Positions 52,766 through 62,882 are shown, counted from the first letter of the stretch. The stretch is 64,000 bases of DNA from CAZXWN01 sp964644695 [NCBI: uncultured bacterium] (GCA_964644695.1 CAZXWN010000003.1:230259-294258), one strand, 5' to 3'. Numbers and translations: made by a program. The notes: generated by a model not told the origin, from the sequence alone.

Positions 52766-54352
52766 TTAGTGGTGCTGGTGGCTGGCGGGCATGGAATCCG
52801 TGGATCCCATGTTGGATTTTGTTGGAGGCGGTGGCAACTGGACGGGGCCGTTATCCGTCCATTCAACGGGCCAAACCCGAACACCCTCAGAGACATTTTC
52901 CTTGCCACGGGTAATAACAATATCTCCTTCTGTTAATCCATCCAGAACTTCAACCCAATCGCCAGCTTCGATTCCCAGGGAAACAATGATTTGCCGAACA
53001 TTTCCGAAACTGCCTTTCGGTGGAGCCGTTTTCTTGACCAGAGTCATGCCACATTTGGGACATTTTCCAGGCATACTTTCATGGATTTCTGGATGCATGG
53101 GGCAAGTATAATAGGTCTCTCCGGATTGTTTATTTTCTTCAGACATAGAATCTGTCTTCATTGTGGGGGTATCGGGAGTGTACACCCAAACTGCGGTGGT
53201 GTCCTGACTGTCAATTCGTACAATAGCATCACGGGGGACAGCCAATACTTCCTCCCGGGTTTCACCAAAGAGTTTAATCGTGACGGATTCTCCGGGATGA
53301 AGTTTGTGGTCGGGATTTGCCAGAATCCCTTCCACGGTAACTGTTCGAGATTCTGCATCAGCAGAGGGGAAAACCGCAGATACTTTTGTGGTGAGGATTC
53401 GATTTCCTGCCGTTTTTATCTGGATGTTATTTCCCTTATGTATCTGTTCTGCCAGGGCAGCGGGTATCTTTACTTGTACTCGTAATCGGTCATTTTGGAT
53501 GATTTTCATCAGGGTCATTCCTGGTTCTACCAGGGTTCCCGGAGAAACCATCCGTTCACTGATTGTCCCAGCAATGGGGGCTTTTATTCGGGTGTAGTCA
53601 CGGACAATCGTACGCATTTGACGATTGGCTTGGGCCATTTCCTGTTGTGCATTGGATTTATCGAGGGAGGCTTGTTTGTTTTTAATCATTGCCTCGGCTT
53701 CCTTTAACATCATGGAAGCCTTTCGTTGATTGGCCAGAGCTGATTGGTATTTGGCCGTGGCGTCTTCATGTTCATCTTTGGATATGGCGCCATTGGTATA
53801 GAGCATTTCGGACCGCTTGATTTCCTTGACCCAGTAATCCGATTCTGCCTGAGCCATGTCCAGCTCTGCCTGCGCTGCTTCACGCCGGGCGATGGCTGCG
53901 TTTAGTTCTTCCTTTGCCATAGTCTGTTCCCGCAGCATGGCAGTCAATCCGGCCTCGGATTCTTTGACTTGAGCGTCCAGTTCAGCAGTGTCTAACCGTG
54001 CGATTAATTGTCCAGCGGTGACCTTGTCTCCAGGATATCCAGGTAAGTCGATAATTCTGCCCGTAACACGGGCTTTTATCTCCTGTTCGTTGAAGGCTAC
54101 CAGTGTTCCTGAATAAGAATACTCTGAAGAGAGGTTTTGGTATTGGACAGTATCTAATCCCACAGGAACATATCCGGTGATGGCTCCCATGGATTCCATG
54201 GTCATGGGTTTCCCACTTTCAAGAACTCCCATCTGCATCGGATTACGGTACTTTTTTACAACCCAGATACATCCAATCAGCGTAATCGTTAATAAAAGTA
54301 AGGATGGCCAATGTCGGCGGGTAAAGGTTAAAAACGATGGAATTACAGGCAT
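52766..54352 (-). CDS. RND periplasmic adaptor with inserted heavy-metal-binding domain
   Basis: The 528-residue membrane fusion protein has an N-terminal transmembrane anchor (about 18-35). A lipoyl/barrel-sandwich domain (PGYPGDKVTAGQLIARLD) leads to a long coiled-coil hairpin, then beta-barrel and membrane-proximal domains. The segment at ~414-441 (YYTCPMHPEIHESMPGKCPK, then CGMTL) is a YHS-like heavy-metal-binding domain with two Cys-x-x-Cys-like sites and Met/His. It ends with a His/Met-containing tail (SMPASHQHH). ATG 54352 follows AAGGA. It is coupled to the RND gene 19 bases downstream. Confidence 0.9.
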   Translation of the reverse strand: MPVIPSFLTFTRRHWPSLLLLTITLIGCIWVVKKYRNPMQMGVLESGKPMTMESMGAITGYVPVGLDTVQYQNLSSEYSYSGTLVAFNEQEIKARVTGRIIDLPGYPGDKVTAGQLIARLDTAELDAQVKESEAGLTAMLREQTMAKEELNAAIARREAAQAELDMAQAESDYWVKEIKRSEMLYTNGAISKDEHEDATAKYQSALANQRKASMMLKEAEAMIKNKQASLDKSNAQQEMAQANRQMRTIVRDYTRIKAPIAGTISERMVSPGTLVEPGMTLMKIIQNDRLRVQVKIPAALAEQIHKGNNIQIKTAGNRILTTKVSAVFPSADAESRTVTVEGILANPDHKLHPGESVTIKLFGETREEVLAVPRDAIVRIDSQDTTAVWVYTPDTPTMKTDSMSEENKQSGETYYTCPMHPEIHESMPGKCPKCGMTLVKKTAPPKGSFGNVRQIIVSLGIEAGDWVEVLDGLTEGDIVITRGKENVSEGVRVWPVEWTDNGPVQLPPPPTKSNMGSTDSMPASHQHH

Positions 54353-54394
54353 CTTCAATGTCCTTTTTATTCCTGAGATAACCCTCTTTTTCTC

Positions 54395-54423
54395 ATTATG
54401 ACTAAATTGGTTAAACAGGTCAA
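54395..54423 (-). promoter_or_regulatory. Promoter of the efflux operon
   Basis: On the minus strand, TTGACC (54423-54418), 17-nt spacer, CATAAT (54400-54395), ~43 bases upstream of the adaptor ATG. A good sigma-70 candidate, divergent from galTK. Confidence 0.6.
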
Positions 54424-54480
54424 CATAAATAGAGATACCGTTAACTATATTGTTTGGGATGACGCAGAAGGGATTACGGT

Positions 54481-54525
54481 AAAATATAAACAATGTTTAT
54501 ATTTTTATTCTGTTTGTTTTATGAT
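54481..54525 (+). promoter_or_regulatory. galTK promoter with 25-bp palindrome
   Basis: A perfect 11-bp inverted repeat AAAATATAAAC-AAT-GTTTATATTTT (54481-54505) overlaps a -35-like TTATAT (54497-54502). With a 17-nt spacer, TATGAT follows at 54520-54525. The palindrome probably binds a regulator. It also lies upstream of the divergent efflux promoter, so it could affect both. Confidence 0.5.
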
Positions 54526-54551
54526 GATTCAATAAGGAAAGAGGTAACAAG

Positions 54552-55592
54552 GTGAGCTTTTTTCAAAAACCCCACAAACGCTACAATCCATTGACCGGGG
54601 AGTGGATATTAGTCAGTCCCCATCGGATATCCCGACCCTGGCAGGGCAAGGTGGAAGAGTTGCCCCCGGACACCCGTCCCGAACATGATCCGAAGTGTTA
54701 TCTATGTCCCGGCAACACACGAGCGGGTGGCCATCAGAATCCTGAATACACGGAGAGTTTTGTATTCGTCAATGATTTTTCGGCCCTTCTGCCGGAAGTC
54801 GCCCCGGAAACATACAATATTGAAAATCTTTTGATGGCGCACAGTGAATCCGGCGAATGTCGGGTGATATGTTACTCACCGAAACATAACCTGACTCTGG
54901 CGGAAATGACTCAGGATGAAGTACGGAGAGTCGTGACTCTCTGGATTGACCAGTTTAAGGAATTGTCTGCCCGTCCTGATATTAATTATGTCCAGATATT
55001 TGAAAATAAGGGAGCCATTATGGGATGCAGCAATCCCCATCCTCATGGTCAAATCTGGTCCACCCAGACGATCCCTCTTGAACCTGAAAAAGAAGAACTT
55101 CATCAATCTATTTATGCCGAACAAAACCCGGGTAAATGTCTTTTATGTTCCGTCCTGGAAACTGAACTGAAACAAAAGGAACGAATCGTAGTCGAAAATG
55201 ATACCTGGGTTGCCCTGGTTCCGTTTTGGGCAAAGTGGCCTTTTGAAACCCTGGTCCTTCCGAAACAACATCATCGCCAGTTACCGGAATTATCCGAGAA
55301 CGAACAACATGGATTGGCCGATATCCTGAGCCGAATGACCATTAAATATGATAATCTGTTTAAGGTATCCTTTCCGTACACCATGGGATTTCATAATGCG
55401 CCCTGTGATGGAAAAGACTATCCGGCGTGGCATCTCCATCTGCATTTCTATCCACCGCTGTTACGGTCTGCGACGGTTCAGAAATTTATGGTGGGTTTCG
55501 AAATGCTGGCAAACCCACAACGGGATATCACCCCAGAATCCGCAGCTCAACAGCTTCGGGAATTGTCTGAAATCCATTATCGGTTAAAATAG
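54552..55592 (+). CDS. galT: Galactose-1-phosphate uridylyltransferase
   Basis: The 346-residue HIT-like enzyme exchanges UMP between UDP-glucose and galactose 1-phosphate in the Leloir pathway. The catalytic site is [13 protein letters not shown], with nucleophile His165. Structural Zn ligands Cys49 and Cys52 are in [11 protein letters not shown], and a second His cluster lies in [13 protein letters not shown] 54552 start follows GAGGT. It is 20 bases upstream of galK, so the pair forms an operon. Confidence 0.97.
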   Translation: MSFFQKPHKRYNPLTGEWILVSPHRISRPWQGKVEELPPDTRPEHDPKCYLCPGNTRAGGHQNPEYTESFVFVNDFSALLPEVAPETYNIENLLMAHSESGECRVICYSPKHNLTLAEMTQDEVRRVVTLWIDQFKELSARPDINYVQIFENKGAIMGCSNPHPHGQIWSTQTIPLEPEKEELHQSIYAEQNPGKCLLCSVLETELKQKERIVVENDTWVALVPFWAKWPFETLVLPKQHHRQLPELSENEQHGLADILSRMTIKYDNLFKVSFPYTMGFHNAPCDGKDYPAWHLHLHFYPPLLRSATVQKFMVGFEMLANPQRDITPESAAQQLRELSEIHYRLK

Positions 55593-55612
55593 TCCATAAA
55601 CGGTGAATAAGT

Positions 55613-56785
55613 ATGATTGATACTCAGGAAATAATTCAACAATACAAAAACGAGTTCGGCCATAAACCAGTCTGGTTGTCCCGTGCTCCCGGTCGAGTTA
55701 ACTTGATTGGGGAACACACAGATTATAACGGTGGGTTAGTTTTCCCCGCCGCCATCAACCGGGAAATGAAGATGGCCGCCGGTCCTCGTTCAGATCGTAA
55801 ATTTTGCATCTACTCCACCAACTTCAAACAACGCGTGGAATTCCAACCGACAGACTTTCAAAATGTTCAGCCCAACCATCCCTGGGTCAATTACTTCTTT
55901 GGGGTGATTGATGGATTCCGTCAACGGGGATTTGTCATGCCGGGACTCAATGTGGTCGTGTCCGGGGATGTTCCCCTGGGAGCAGGGTTGTCATCTTCGG
56001 CGGCCTATGAAGTGTGTGCCGCCACATTATTGAATCACATATTCCGGGCAGGGCTTGCTGCCAAAGACATCGCATTACTTGCTCAGGAAGCAGAACACAG
56101 CCGGTTTGTTGGGGTAAGGTGTGGGATTATGGACCAGTTTATCTCCGCACTGGGTCAGGCAAACAAGGCCCTCAAACTGGATTGCTTTTCACTTAGTTAT
56201 GAATTGATTCCCTTTAACTCCAATAAAGCTTCCATCGTTATTATTAACTCGATGAAAAAACGGGGCTTGGTGGATTCGGAATATAACCGGAGACGGCAGG
56301 AATGTGAAGAAGGTTTGGAGACACTTAAGAAACTTGATAGTGCACCCTTTAAAACATTACGACATGTGCCGATGTCTGTTTTTGAAAAATATGAAGACCG
56401 ATTAGGGGTCAATGTTGCCAAACGGGTACGGCATAACCTGACGGAAAATCAGCGGGTCAAAGATTTTGGGATTGCGCTGAAGACCGATAATTTTGATATG
56501 GCGGGTCAGTTACTTTATGATTCCCATGTCAGTTTGCGGGATGATTTCCAGGTCTCTTGTAAAGAACTGGATGCGATTGCAGATTTATCCTCCGCAATTG
56601 GCGGGTGTTTTGGATGTCGAATGACAGGCGCAGGATTCGGGGGATGTGCGGTTGCTTTAGTAAAACCGGATGCGGTGGATCACTTCCGGGAACGGCTGAC
56701 TCAGGGATATCGGGAGGCCTTTAATGTGACTCCTGACATCTACATTTCCAAAGCCGAAAGTGGAGCGATGATCGCTATCCTTTAA
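55613..56785 (+). CDS. galK: Galactokinase
   Basis: The 390-residue GHMP kinase phosphorylates galactose at C1. The galactokinase signature RAPGRVNLIGEHTDYNGG is at about 24-41. The ATP-binding motif GAGLSSSAAYEVCAA follows mid-sequence, and the C-terminal GCRMTGAGFGGCAVALV matches motif 3. Length is normal. With galT and the GalE-like gene at 34979 it completes the Leloir set. A terminator follows. Confidence 0.97.
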   Translation: MIDTQEIIQQYKNEFGHKPVWLSRAPGRVNLIGEHTDYNGGLVFPAAINREMKMAAGPRSDRKFCIYSTNFKQRVEFQPTDFQNVQPNHPWVNYFFGVIDGFRQRGFVMPGLNVVVSGDVPLGAGLSSSAAYEVCAATLLNHIFRAGLAAKDIALLAQEAEHSRFVGVRCGIMDQFISALGQANKALKLDCFSLSYELIPFNSNKASIVIINSMKKRGLVDSEYNRRRQECEEGLETLKKLDSAPFKTLRHVPMSVFEKYEDRLGVNVAKRVRHNLTENQRVKDFGIALKTDNFDMAGQLLYDSHVSLRDDFQVSCKELDAIADLSSAIGGCFGCRMTGAGFGGCAVALVKPDAVDHFRERLTQGYREAFNVTPDIYISKAESGAMIAIL

Positions 56786-56808
56786 CATTAATTAACTCAG
56801 AATGATGA

Positions 56809-56839
56809 ACGGGGTCCTGATTTCAGGGCCCCGTTTTTT
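56809..56839 (+). terminator. Terminator of galTK
   Basis: ACGGGGTCCTGA pairs with TCAGGGCCCCGT (one mismatch) around a 2-base turn, followed by six T. Confidence 0.88.
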
Positions 56840-56928
56840 ATGTGCTTATCATAAATTCCTGATGAAAAGTGTCCACGCATCAGGTCCTGGGAATCTGGTT
56901 TGATTCAGTCCAACGAAAATGCCATTTC

Positions 56929-56977
56929 AACGAAGCACTCACGGAGTTGGTCGGACCTGCTCCGTATCTGCTTCGTT
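56929..56977. repeat. Intergenic palindromic element, copy F
   Basis: Arms AACGAAGCACTCACGGA (56929-56945) and TCCGTATCTGCTTCGTT (56961-56977) around the 15-nt loop GTTGGTCGGACCTGC. AACGAAGC and GCTTCGTT are perfect at the ends. Another AACGAA lies 17 bases upstream. Confidence 0.85.
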
Positions 56978-57063
56978 ATCGAGACTATTATTTTGGTTCG
57001 GGGATTTGGGGGTAAGGTGTCTACCGGGAATTAGCCCGTTGCAAATGCTCTTGTAAACCAAGG

Positions 57064-57093
57064 TTAACAGGATGGAGCATTCTCTGATATAAT
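57064..57093 (+). promoter_or_regulatory. Promoter of the ankyrin-repeat gene
   Basis: TTAACA (57064-57069), 18-nt spacer, consensus TATAAT (57088-57093). It ends about 42 bases before the ATG. Confidence 0.65.
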
Positions 57094-57135
57094 CCGGCTA
57101 GGATGCACTAAAAAATAAAACTTGGAGGACGACCA

Positions 57136-58179
57136 ATGCGACACCTGAAACAAATTGGGATAATTCTAGTACTGGTACTAATTCCTGTATTATCACTGGC
57201 ACTGACAGACGCAGAAAAAGCTAGGCTGGATAAGGGGGTAAGTGAGATTACTCAGGATGATCCAATCATTAATTATATGAGTGGTATGCAGATTGATTCA
57301 TTTAAATACATCTACGATAAGGGAGTTATTGATCTGAATAAAACATATCCACTCTCTTATACCACTTATGTTAATGGTAAGAACGAAAAACAAACATTCT
57401 ATAGGACCCCATTAATCGCTTTATTAGATTATGGTAATGATTCCGTGATTCAGTTTATATTAGACCAGAAACCCGATCTGAATGTGAAAAATTCAAATGG
57501 CGAAACGGCGCTGATGTGTTTGTTTAGTCATAACTTAGATTCCAAATATCTAGATAGATTCTTAAAACAGGGCGCTGATGTAAAAGTCAGAGATAATCAA
57601 GGTCAGAATATTTTGTTCCATTTTTATGAAGATCGATATTCTCCTGATTCGAAAAATCTACCTAAAGACATTGATGTTGAAAGTGACCAGTTTGTCGGAT
57701 ACTGGATAGGCATTGAGAATGTTCAGTATCAAATAGATAAAATGATTGCTCTTGCAAATAAGAATGGTATCAGCGTAAATGATGCAGATAATAATGGCAA
57801 GACTCCCCTGATGAAAGCGTTGTCTATTGGAGAAAAAGAGGTTGCACTGAAATTGTTAGCCGCAGGTGCAAAAGTGAATCAACAGGATAAAAGGGGACGG
57901 ACAGCCCTTTATTATATTAACCACTATAAGAAGGGTGAGTTGATGACAAAGATGCTGATTGCCTGGGGTGCGGATGTCGGAGTCAAGGATAACGATGGAA
58001 ACACTCCTTTGATAAAAGCAGCAAAGGCAGGCCAGTTGGAAATAGCAAAAGTACTCTATGAGAAAGATCCAAAAGTATTAAACCATAAAAATAAAGAGGG
58101 ACATACGGCACTTGATTATGCCATTCAAAGAGGCCTGGTCAATACCGCCCTTTTCCTAAAAGAGCAGGGTGCCAAGTAA
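57136..58179 (+). CDS. Exported ankyrin-repeat protein
   Basis: The 347-residue product has a signal peptide (MRHLKQIGIILVLVLIPVLS). Ankyrin repeats occupy most of the rest: ALLDYGNDSVIQFILDQKPD, GETALMCLFSHN, GKTPLMKALSIGEKEVALKL and GNTPLIKAAKAGQLEIAKVL, with canonical G-x-T-P/A-L turns. It is predicted to be periplasmic and to bind a protein partner. GGAGG is well placed before the ATG. The sequence is more AT-rich than its neighbours, which may mean separate origin. Confidence 0.85.
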   Translation: MRHLKQIGIILVLVLIPVLSLALTDAEKARLDKGVSEITQDDPIINYMSGMQIDSFKYIYDKGVIDLNKTYPLSYTTYVNGKNEKQTFYRTPLIALLDYGNDSVIQFILDQKPDLNVKNSNGETALMCLFSHNLDSKYLDRFLKQGADVKVRDNQGQNILFHFYEDRYSPDSKNLPKDIDVESDQFVGYWIGIENVQYQIDKMIALANKNGISVNDADNNGKTPLMKALSIGEKEVALKLLAAGAKVNQQDKRGRTALYYINHYKKGELMTKMLIAWGADVGVKDNDGNTPLIKAAKAGQLEIAKVLYEKDPKVLNHKNKEGHTALDYAIQRGLVNTALFLKEQGAK

Positions 58180-58207
58180 GGACTGTCAATATAGAAGATA
58201 AAAAGAA

Positions 58208-58235
58208 AAGGCAGAGTTCGGATGAACTCTGCCTT
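58208..58235. terminator. Bidirectional terminator, ankyrin gene and purL
   Basis: AAGGCAGAGTTC pairs perfectly with GAACTCTGCCTT around GGAT, flanked by A and T-rich sequence. Confidence 0.92.
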
Positions 58236-58255
58236 GATTATTTTAAGAATGGAGA

Positions 58256-60508
58256 TTAGCTAAGAAGGGTTTCGATAGCATTCTCATATTTATCTTTGAG
58301 TTCAGCCACCGTGAGGTTGACCAGGTTATCCCGGCGTCCAGAACCCCGTTCATTCATACCCAGAGTGAAGTTCTCACCACCGACCTTACCAATGATGGCG
58401 CAGGGGATATCAAACTTCGCGGCCAATTCTTCGATTGCCTGAACATGTTCATATTTCGCTGAGACCACAGCCCGAGACTGGGACTCATTGAATAATTGAA
58501 TGGCCAGACTGTCATCAGAAGCCGGTAACAGAATCTCAGCACCGATATTACCCGCCACGCAGCTTTCTGCCAGAGTCACAGCCAATCCACCATCAGAACA
58601 ATCATGAGCGGACTGGAGGAGGCCAGATTTGATGGCATTCAACAGAACATTATGGAGTGATGTTTCTTTTTTCAGGTCCAGAGCTGGAGGATTTGCCTGC
58701 CAGTCTTTCCCTATCACTTCCAGATATTCACTGCCGCCCATATCAGAACCGATACCACCCAGCAGGATAATTACATCGCCGGAACCCTTGAAATTCATGG
58801 TCATAAAGGGCTGTTCGGATTTGGATTCTTTCGGATCAATCAATCCGAGCATTCCGATTACGGGTGTCGGGTAAATTGCTTTACCATTTGTTTCGTTATA
58901 GAAGGAAACATTCCCCCCGGTGACCGGAGTGTCAAAGTGTTCACAGGCGATACTCATTCCTTCAATGGCTTCTTTGAACTGCCACATGATACCGGACTTT
59001 TCTGGGTTACCAAAGTTCAGGCAGTTAGTGACCGCCAAAGGTGTCGCACCCACGCAACACAGGTTGCGGGCAGCTTCAGCGACAGCGATTTGAGTGCCGA
59101 CTTTCGGGTCCAGGTAACAATAGCGTCCGTTGCCATCTGTTGTCAGAGCAATGTATTTACCATTCTCTTTAATGCGGAGGACGGCGGCATCTCCCTGACC
59201 CGGTAAAATGACAGAATTCGTACGGACCTGATGGTCATACTGGCGATAGACATATCGTTTGGAGGCAATATTGGGGGAACTTAGGACTTCCAGCAGAGCC
59301 TTTCCGTAATTACGGGGCTCAGATACTGATAAAGTCTTGTTCTGTATTTTTTCGATATATTTGGGTTCTTTGTAAGGACGGTTATAGAGCGGTGCTTCGT
59401 CAGTGAGTGCATTCACTGGCATATCGGCCACCATAACGCCCTGGTCCATAATCTGAAGATTGCCCGTATCGGTTACTTCACCAATCACGACCGCTTTCAG
59501 ATCCCATTTCTCGAATATCTTGATAATGTCGGCTTCTTTACCTTTCTTACCGCAGACAAGCATTCGTTCCTGCGATTCAGAAAGCATTAATTCATAGGGG
59601 GTCATTCCTGGTTCACGACGGGGGACTTTGTCCAGATCCATCAGAATACCGGATTTACCGCGGCTGGCCATTTCGGATGAAGAAGAGGTCAGACCGGCGG
59701 CACCCATATCCTGCATACCGACAATCAAGTCTTTCTGGATAAGTTCGAGACAGGCTTCCAGTAACAGTTTCTCAAGGAAAGGGTCACCGACCTGTACATT
59801 CGGTCGTTTGTCTTTGGATTCTTCCGTGAACTCAGCAGAAGCTAACAGACTGGCGCCATGGATACCATCCCGACCGGTCGTAGAACCGACATAGATGATA
59901 GGATTGCCTTTACCTTTGGCAATGGCTTTTACCATTCCATTGGTTTTGACAATACCGGCGGTCATGGCGTTGACCAGACAGTTCCCGGCATAACATGGAT
60001 CGAAACAAACTTCACCAGCAACCGTCGGAACACCCATACAGTTACCGTAACCGGCAATACCGGCCACAACACCACCCAGAAGCCGCTTGGTCAGTGGAGT
60101 TTTCAGGCTTCCGAACCGGAGGGAATTCAAGTTGGCAATAGGACGGGCACCCATAGTGAAGATGTCGCGCATGATTCCACCCACACCGGTGGCAGCACCC
60201 TGATAGGGTTCCACCTGGGAGGGATGGTTGTGGGATTCAATTTTGAACACGATCGCATAGCCGTCACCAATATCAATGGCACCGGCGTTTTCTCCAGGAC
60301 CCTGAACGACCCGTTTTCCCTGAGTGGGAAGAGTCTTCAAGAAAACCTTGGAGGATTTATAACTGCAGTGTTCAGACCAAATAACAGAAAAAACGCCCAG
60401 CTCTGTATAAGTCGGCTCACGGCCGAGGCTTTTCAGAATATGCTGGTATTCGTCTTCGGTCAGCCCGTGTTCTTTCACGAGCTGCGGAGTGATTTTAATG
60501 TCTTCCAT
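58256..60508 (-). CDS. purL: Phosphoribosylformylglycinamidine synthase II
   Basis: The 750-residue small-type PurL makes FGAM from FGAR with ATP, together with PurQ and PurS. Signature blocks are [53 protein letters not shown], and the later [12 protein letters not shown] and [17 protein letters not shown]. Length is right for the PurSQL system, not the long single-chain enzyme. It is 29 bases after purQ on the same strand. Confidence 0.98.
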   Translation of the reverse strand: MEDIKITPQLVKEHGLTEDEYQHILKSLGREPTYTELGVFSVIWSEHCSYKSSKVFLKTLPTQGKRVVQGPGENAGAIDIGDGYAIVFKIESHNHPSQVEPYQGAATGVGGIMRDIFTMGARPIANLNSLRFGSLKTPLTKRLLGGVVAGIAGYGNCMGVPTVAGEVCFDPCYAGNCLVNAMTAGIVKTNGMVKAIAKGKGNPIIYVGSTTGRDGIHGASLLASAEFTEESKDKRPNVQVGDPFLEKLLLEACLELIQKDLIVGMQDMGAAGLTSSSSEMASRGKSGILMDLDKVPRREPGMTPYELMLSESQERMLVCGKKGKEADIIKIFEKWDLKAVVIGEVTDTGNLQIMDQGVMVADMPVNALTDEAPLYNRPYKEPKYIEKIQNKTLSVSEPRNYGKALLEVLSSPNIASKRYVYRQYDHQVRTNSVILPGQGDAAVLRIKENGKYIALTTDGNGRYCYLDPKVGTQIAVAEAARNLCCVGATPLAVTNCLNFGNPEKSGIMWQFKEAIEGMSIACEHFDTPVTGGNVSFYNETNGKAIYPTPVIGMLGLIDPKESKSEQPFMTMNFKGSGDVIILLGGIGSDMGGSEYLEVIGKDWQANPPALDLKKETSLHNVLLNAIKSGLLQSAHDCSDGGLAVTLAESCVAGNIGAEILLPASDDSLAIQLFNESQSRAVVSAKYEHVQAIEELAAKFDIPCAIIGKVGGENFTLGMNERGSGRRDNLVNLTVAELKDKYENAIETLLS

Positions 60509-60537
60509 AATTCTTACTTTTTAACCTCGCCGTTGTT

Positions 60538-61248
60538 TTACTTTTGTGTCAGATGATGAACGATGGATTCAAAGATAATCCGCCCGTCCGCACTGCCTAA
60601 AACAGACTCAGAAGCCCGTTCTGGATGGGGCATCATACCTACTACATTGCCCTGTTCATTGGAAATACCGGCAATATTGGCCAGAGATCCATTGGGATTG
60701 CTTTCGGGGGTAGGGATACCGAAGGTGTCGCAATACCGGAATACGACTTGTTTGGCTTTCACCAGTTTCCGGTGTTCGCTTTCATCAATGTAGTAATTTC
60801 CTTCACCGTGAGCAATTGGGACACGGAGAATCTGTCCCGGTTCACACTTGCAGGTAAAGGGGTTGTCGGTGTGTTCAACGCGGATATTCACATACTGACA
60901 GCGGAACTGCAGACAAGTGTTACGAAGCATGGCGCCAGGTAACAATCCTGCTTCCAGTAATATCTGGAAGCCATTGCAGATCCCGATCACGGGTCCACCG
61001 TCTTTGGCGAATTTATCTACGGATTTCATAATGGGGGAGAACCGGGCAATCGCGCCAGTTCTTAGGTAGTCCCCGTAACTGAACCCGCCGGGTAGAATAA
61101 TACAATCCACACCTTCGAGATCAGAGTCCTTATGCCAGAGTGGAACTGTTTTCTGGCCCATAACCTTTTCAATCGCATGGAAGCAATCATGGTCACAGTT
61201 GGACCCGGGGAACATGACAATGCCGAATTTCAGTTTCTTGGTAGTCAC
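60538..61248 (-). CDS. purQ: Phosphoribosylformylglycinamidine synthase I (glutaminase)
   Basis: The 236-residue class I glutamine amidotransferase supplies ammonia to PurL. Nucleophile Cys91 is in [20 protein letters not shown], and the His-Glu part of the triad lies in [20 protein letters not shown] is at the start. It sits between purS and purL in the operon. Confidence 0.97.
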   Translation of the reverse strand: MTTKKLKFGIVMFPGSNCDHDCFHAIEKVMGQKTVPLWHKDSDLEGVDCIILPGGFSYGDYLRTGAIARFSPIMKSVDKFAKDGGPVIGICNGFQILLEAGLLPGAMLRNTCLQFRCQYVNIRVEHTDNPFTCKCEPGQILRVPIAHGEGNYYIDESEHRKLVKAKQVVFRYCDTFGIPTPESNPNGSLANIAGISNEQGNVVGMMPHPERASESVLGSADGRIIFESIVHHLTQK

Positions 61249-61329
61249 GGGATGTTCAATCCTCCGAGAATTGATAGGGGTGAAGTGGGATGTCCAATCC
61301 TGCCGAATGGCCGGACCGGGTTGTCCCGT

Positions 61330-61572
61330 CTATTCTTCGATTTCAAAGCGATATTCTTCAATGACTGGGTTAGCCAGTAATTGATCGCACATTTTGTGGA
61401 CCCGGTTTTCGGCCGTGGTCCGGCTTTTTTCTTTTAACTCAATCTCAATGTACCGGCCCACCCGGGCATCCTGTACTTTTTCAAAACCCAGGCTGTGCAG
61501 CGCATTGGTGACGGCTTTACCCTGTGGGTCCAAAACCGTTTTCTTCAAAGTAACATAGATTTTCACTTTCAT
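61330..61572 (-). CDS. purS: FGAM synthase subunit PurS
   Basis: The 80-residue product is of the PurS fold: KIYVTLKKTVLDPQGKAVTN, ALHSLGFEKVQDARVGRYIE, then CDQLLANPVIEEYRFEI. It bridges PurQ and PurL. First gene of purS-purQ-purL, with an 81-base gap to purQ. Confidence 0.95.
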   Translation of the reverse strand: MKVKIYVTLKKTVLDPQGKAVTNALHSLGFEKVQDARVGRYIEIELKEKSRTTAENRVHKMCDQLLANPVIEEYRFEIEE

Positions 61573-61720
61573 AGTGATAGCGCATCCTTCTTTTTTTGGT
61601 ATTTCCCGCTTAGGAAGTTAATTAATTTTAACACAGACTTGAATCGTGTATGTGAAAAAATACCCTATTTAAGGAAACCTTTAATAGCGTTTGTCAAATG
61701 GAGGGGAATGAAGGCAAATT

Positions 61721-61757
61721 AAAAAGCGGGAAGAAGTTCAACTCCTTCCCGCTTTTT
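61721..61757 (-). terminator. Terminator of the OmpA-domain lipoprotein gene
   Basis: AAAAAGCGGGAAG and CTTCCCGCTTTTT perfect arms around an 11-nt loop, 17 bases beyond the stop codon. Confidence 0.9.
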
Positions 61758-61774
61758 AAGTCGTTCTGACGAGG

Positions 61775-62440
61775 TTACTTAATTACGATATCTAACTCAA
61801 CGCGACGATTCTGAGCCCGACCTTCTTTGGTCTTGTTGGAAGCGATGGGCTTAGATTCACCGAAGGCCTGAGTATCAATCTTTTCAGCTTCATAGCCTTT
61901 GCTGACCATATATTTCTTGACGGTCGCTGCACGGCGAGCAGACAGATTCATATTGTACTTATCAGTACCGATGGAATCTGTGTGGCCAGACACTGAAAGG
62001 AAAGGATTGCCCTGACCAGATAAGTCTGCAACAGCTTTATCCAGTTCGGCTTTACCAATGGCCTTGAGGGTGTCTTTGTCGAAATCAAAGAAAACACCCG
62101 GTAAAACTAAGTAAGGTTTACGAACTTCTTTTTCAACGGGGACTTCTTTGATAACTTCGCGGGTCACGATTTTTTCAACCGGAACCTCTTTCACGATTTC
62201 TTTGGTAATGATGCGTTCTTTGCCCTCACAGCCAAGTAACTGACAAATTTCTTCATTAGTCATTTTGGCAATTCGGTCCCAATCTTTAGCTTTTTCAGCG
62301 CAGCTATTGGTTCCGCACTTTGTCGGGCCGATATCATTTACCAAAGTGTTTTTGCGGGCGACATACTTGGTAGAAGAACAACCAGCGAGCATGGCTACGG
62401 CCATGACTAATGTCGCCACTGTCAAAATACGATTTCTCAT
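61775..62440 (-). CDS. OmpA-domain lipoprotein (Pal-like)
   Basis: The 221-residue product has a type II signal peptide and lipobox LAGC (Cys21). Residues ~75-105 hold a charged repeat (TKEIVKEVPVEKIVTREVIK), probably an extended spacer. The C-terminal OmpA domain contains GVFFDFDKDTL, VSGHTDSIGTDKYNMNLSAR and FGESKPI with RAQNRRVELDI, the peptidoglycan-binding signature. It anchors the outer membrane to the wall. GGAGGT lies before the ATG. No tol genes are adjacent, so Pal proper is not proven. Confidence 0.9.
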   Translation of the reverse strand: MRNRILTVATLVMAVAMLAGCSSTKYVARKNTLVNDIGPTKCGTNSCAEKAKDWDRIAKMTNEEICQLLGCEGKERIITKEIVKEVPVEKIVTREVIKEVPVEKEVRKPYLVLPGVFFDFDKDTLKAIGKAELDKAVADLSGQGNPFLSVSGHTDSIGTDKYNMNLSARRAATVKKYMVSKGYEAEKIDTQAFGESKPIASNKTKEGRAQNRRVELDIVIK

Positions 62441-62502
62441 AAACTAACCTCCATTCTTTTAAAAGATTTAAATCCAGCAGTAAATGCTGATTGATAATTG
62501 TT

Positions 62503-62530
62503 AATATAGCACGATTGTTAAGGGTTGTAA
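62503..62530 (-). promoter_or_regulatory. Promoter of the OmpA-domain lipoprotein gene
   Basis: On the minus strand, TTACAA (62530-62525), 16-nt spacer, TATATT (62508-62503). The predicted start is about 55 bases before the ATG. Confidence 0.55.
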
Positions 62531-62694
62531 TTCACTGATTCGATAATAACTTGATGTTATCATCCCAAAATCCTTTTTTATATCCTCAACTTCATCTTAC
62601 AGTATCATTAACCCCAAATTAACAGGTATTGTTCCCTAATACAAGTTTTATTATTACTTTTGGACATTTGTGCAAAATATTCGAACTAATAAAA

Positions 62695-62862
62695 AAACGC
62701 CGCCAAGGACAATACCCTGGCGGCGTTTAAGAAATTTAATTATTTATTCCCACTTCATGAGAAATAGGACTTAACAAGTTTTACTAATTTTAGCCGTTTT
62801 TCGTTGGCATGTTTTCTGGATTATCTACAGTTTATATCTGTTATCAAAATGACGATATTATA
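62695..62862 (-). ncRNA. Candidate small RNA ending at an orphan terminator
   Basis: AAACGCCGCCA (62695-62705) pairs with TGGCGGCGTTT (62718-62728) and is followed on the minus strand by a run of seven T, a strong terminator with no protein gene feeding it. A minus-strand TATAAT lies at 62862-62857 with only a weak -35. A ~155-nt RNA would result. It contains only tiny open frames (such as ATG-CCA-ACG-AAA-AAC-GGC-TAA). Confidence 0.35.
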
Positions 62863-62882
62863 AACGGTTTGTCAATTCGTAA

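Noticed and set aside
59858-60556. A 232-codon open frame antisense to purL
   Set aside because: It lies wholly over purL and the purQ junction, and its translation has no domain-like features.
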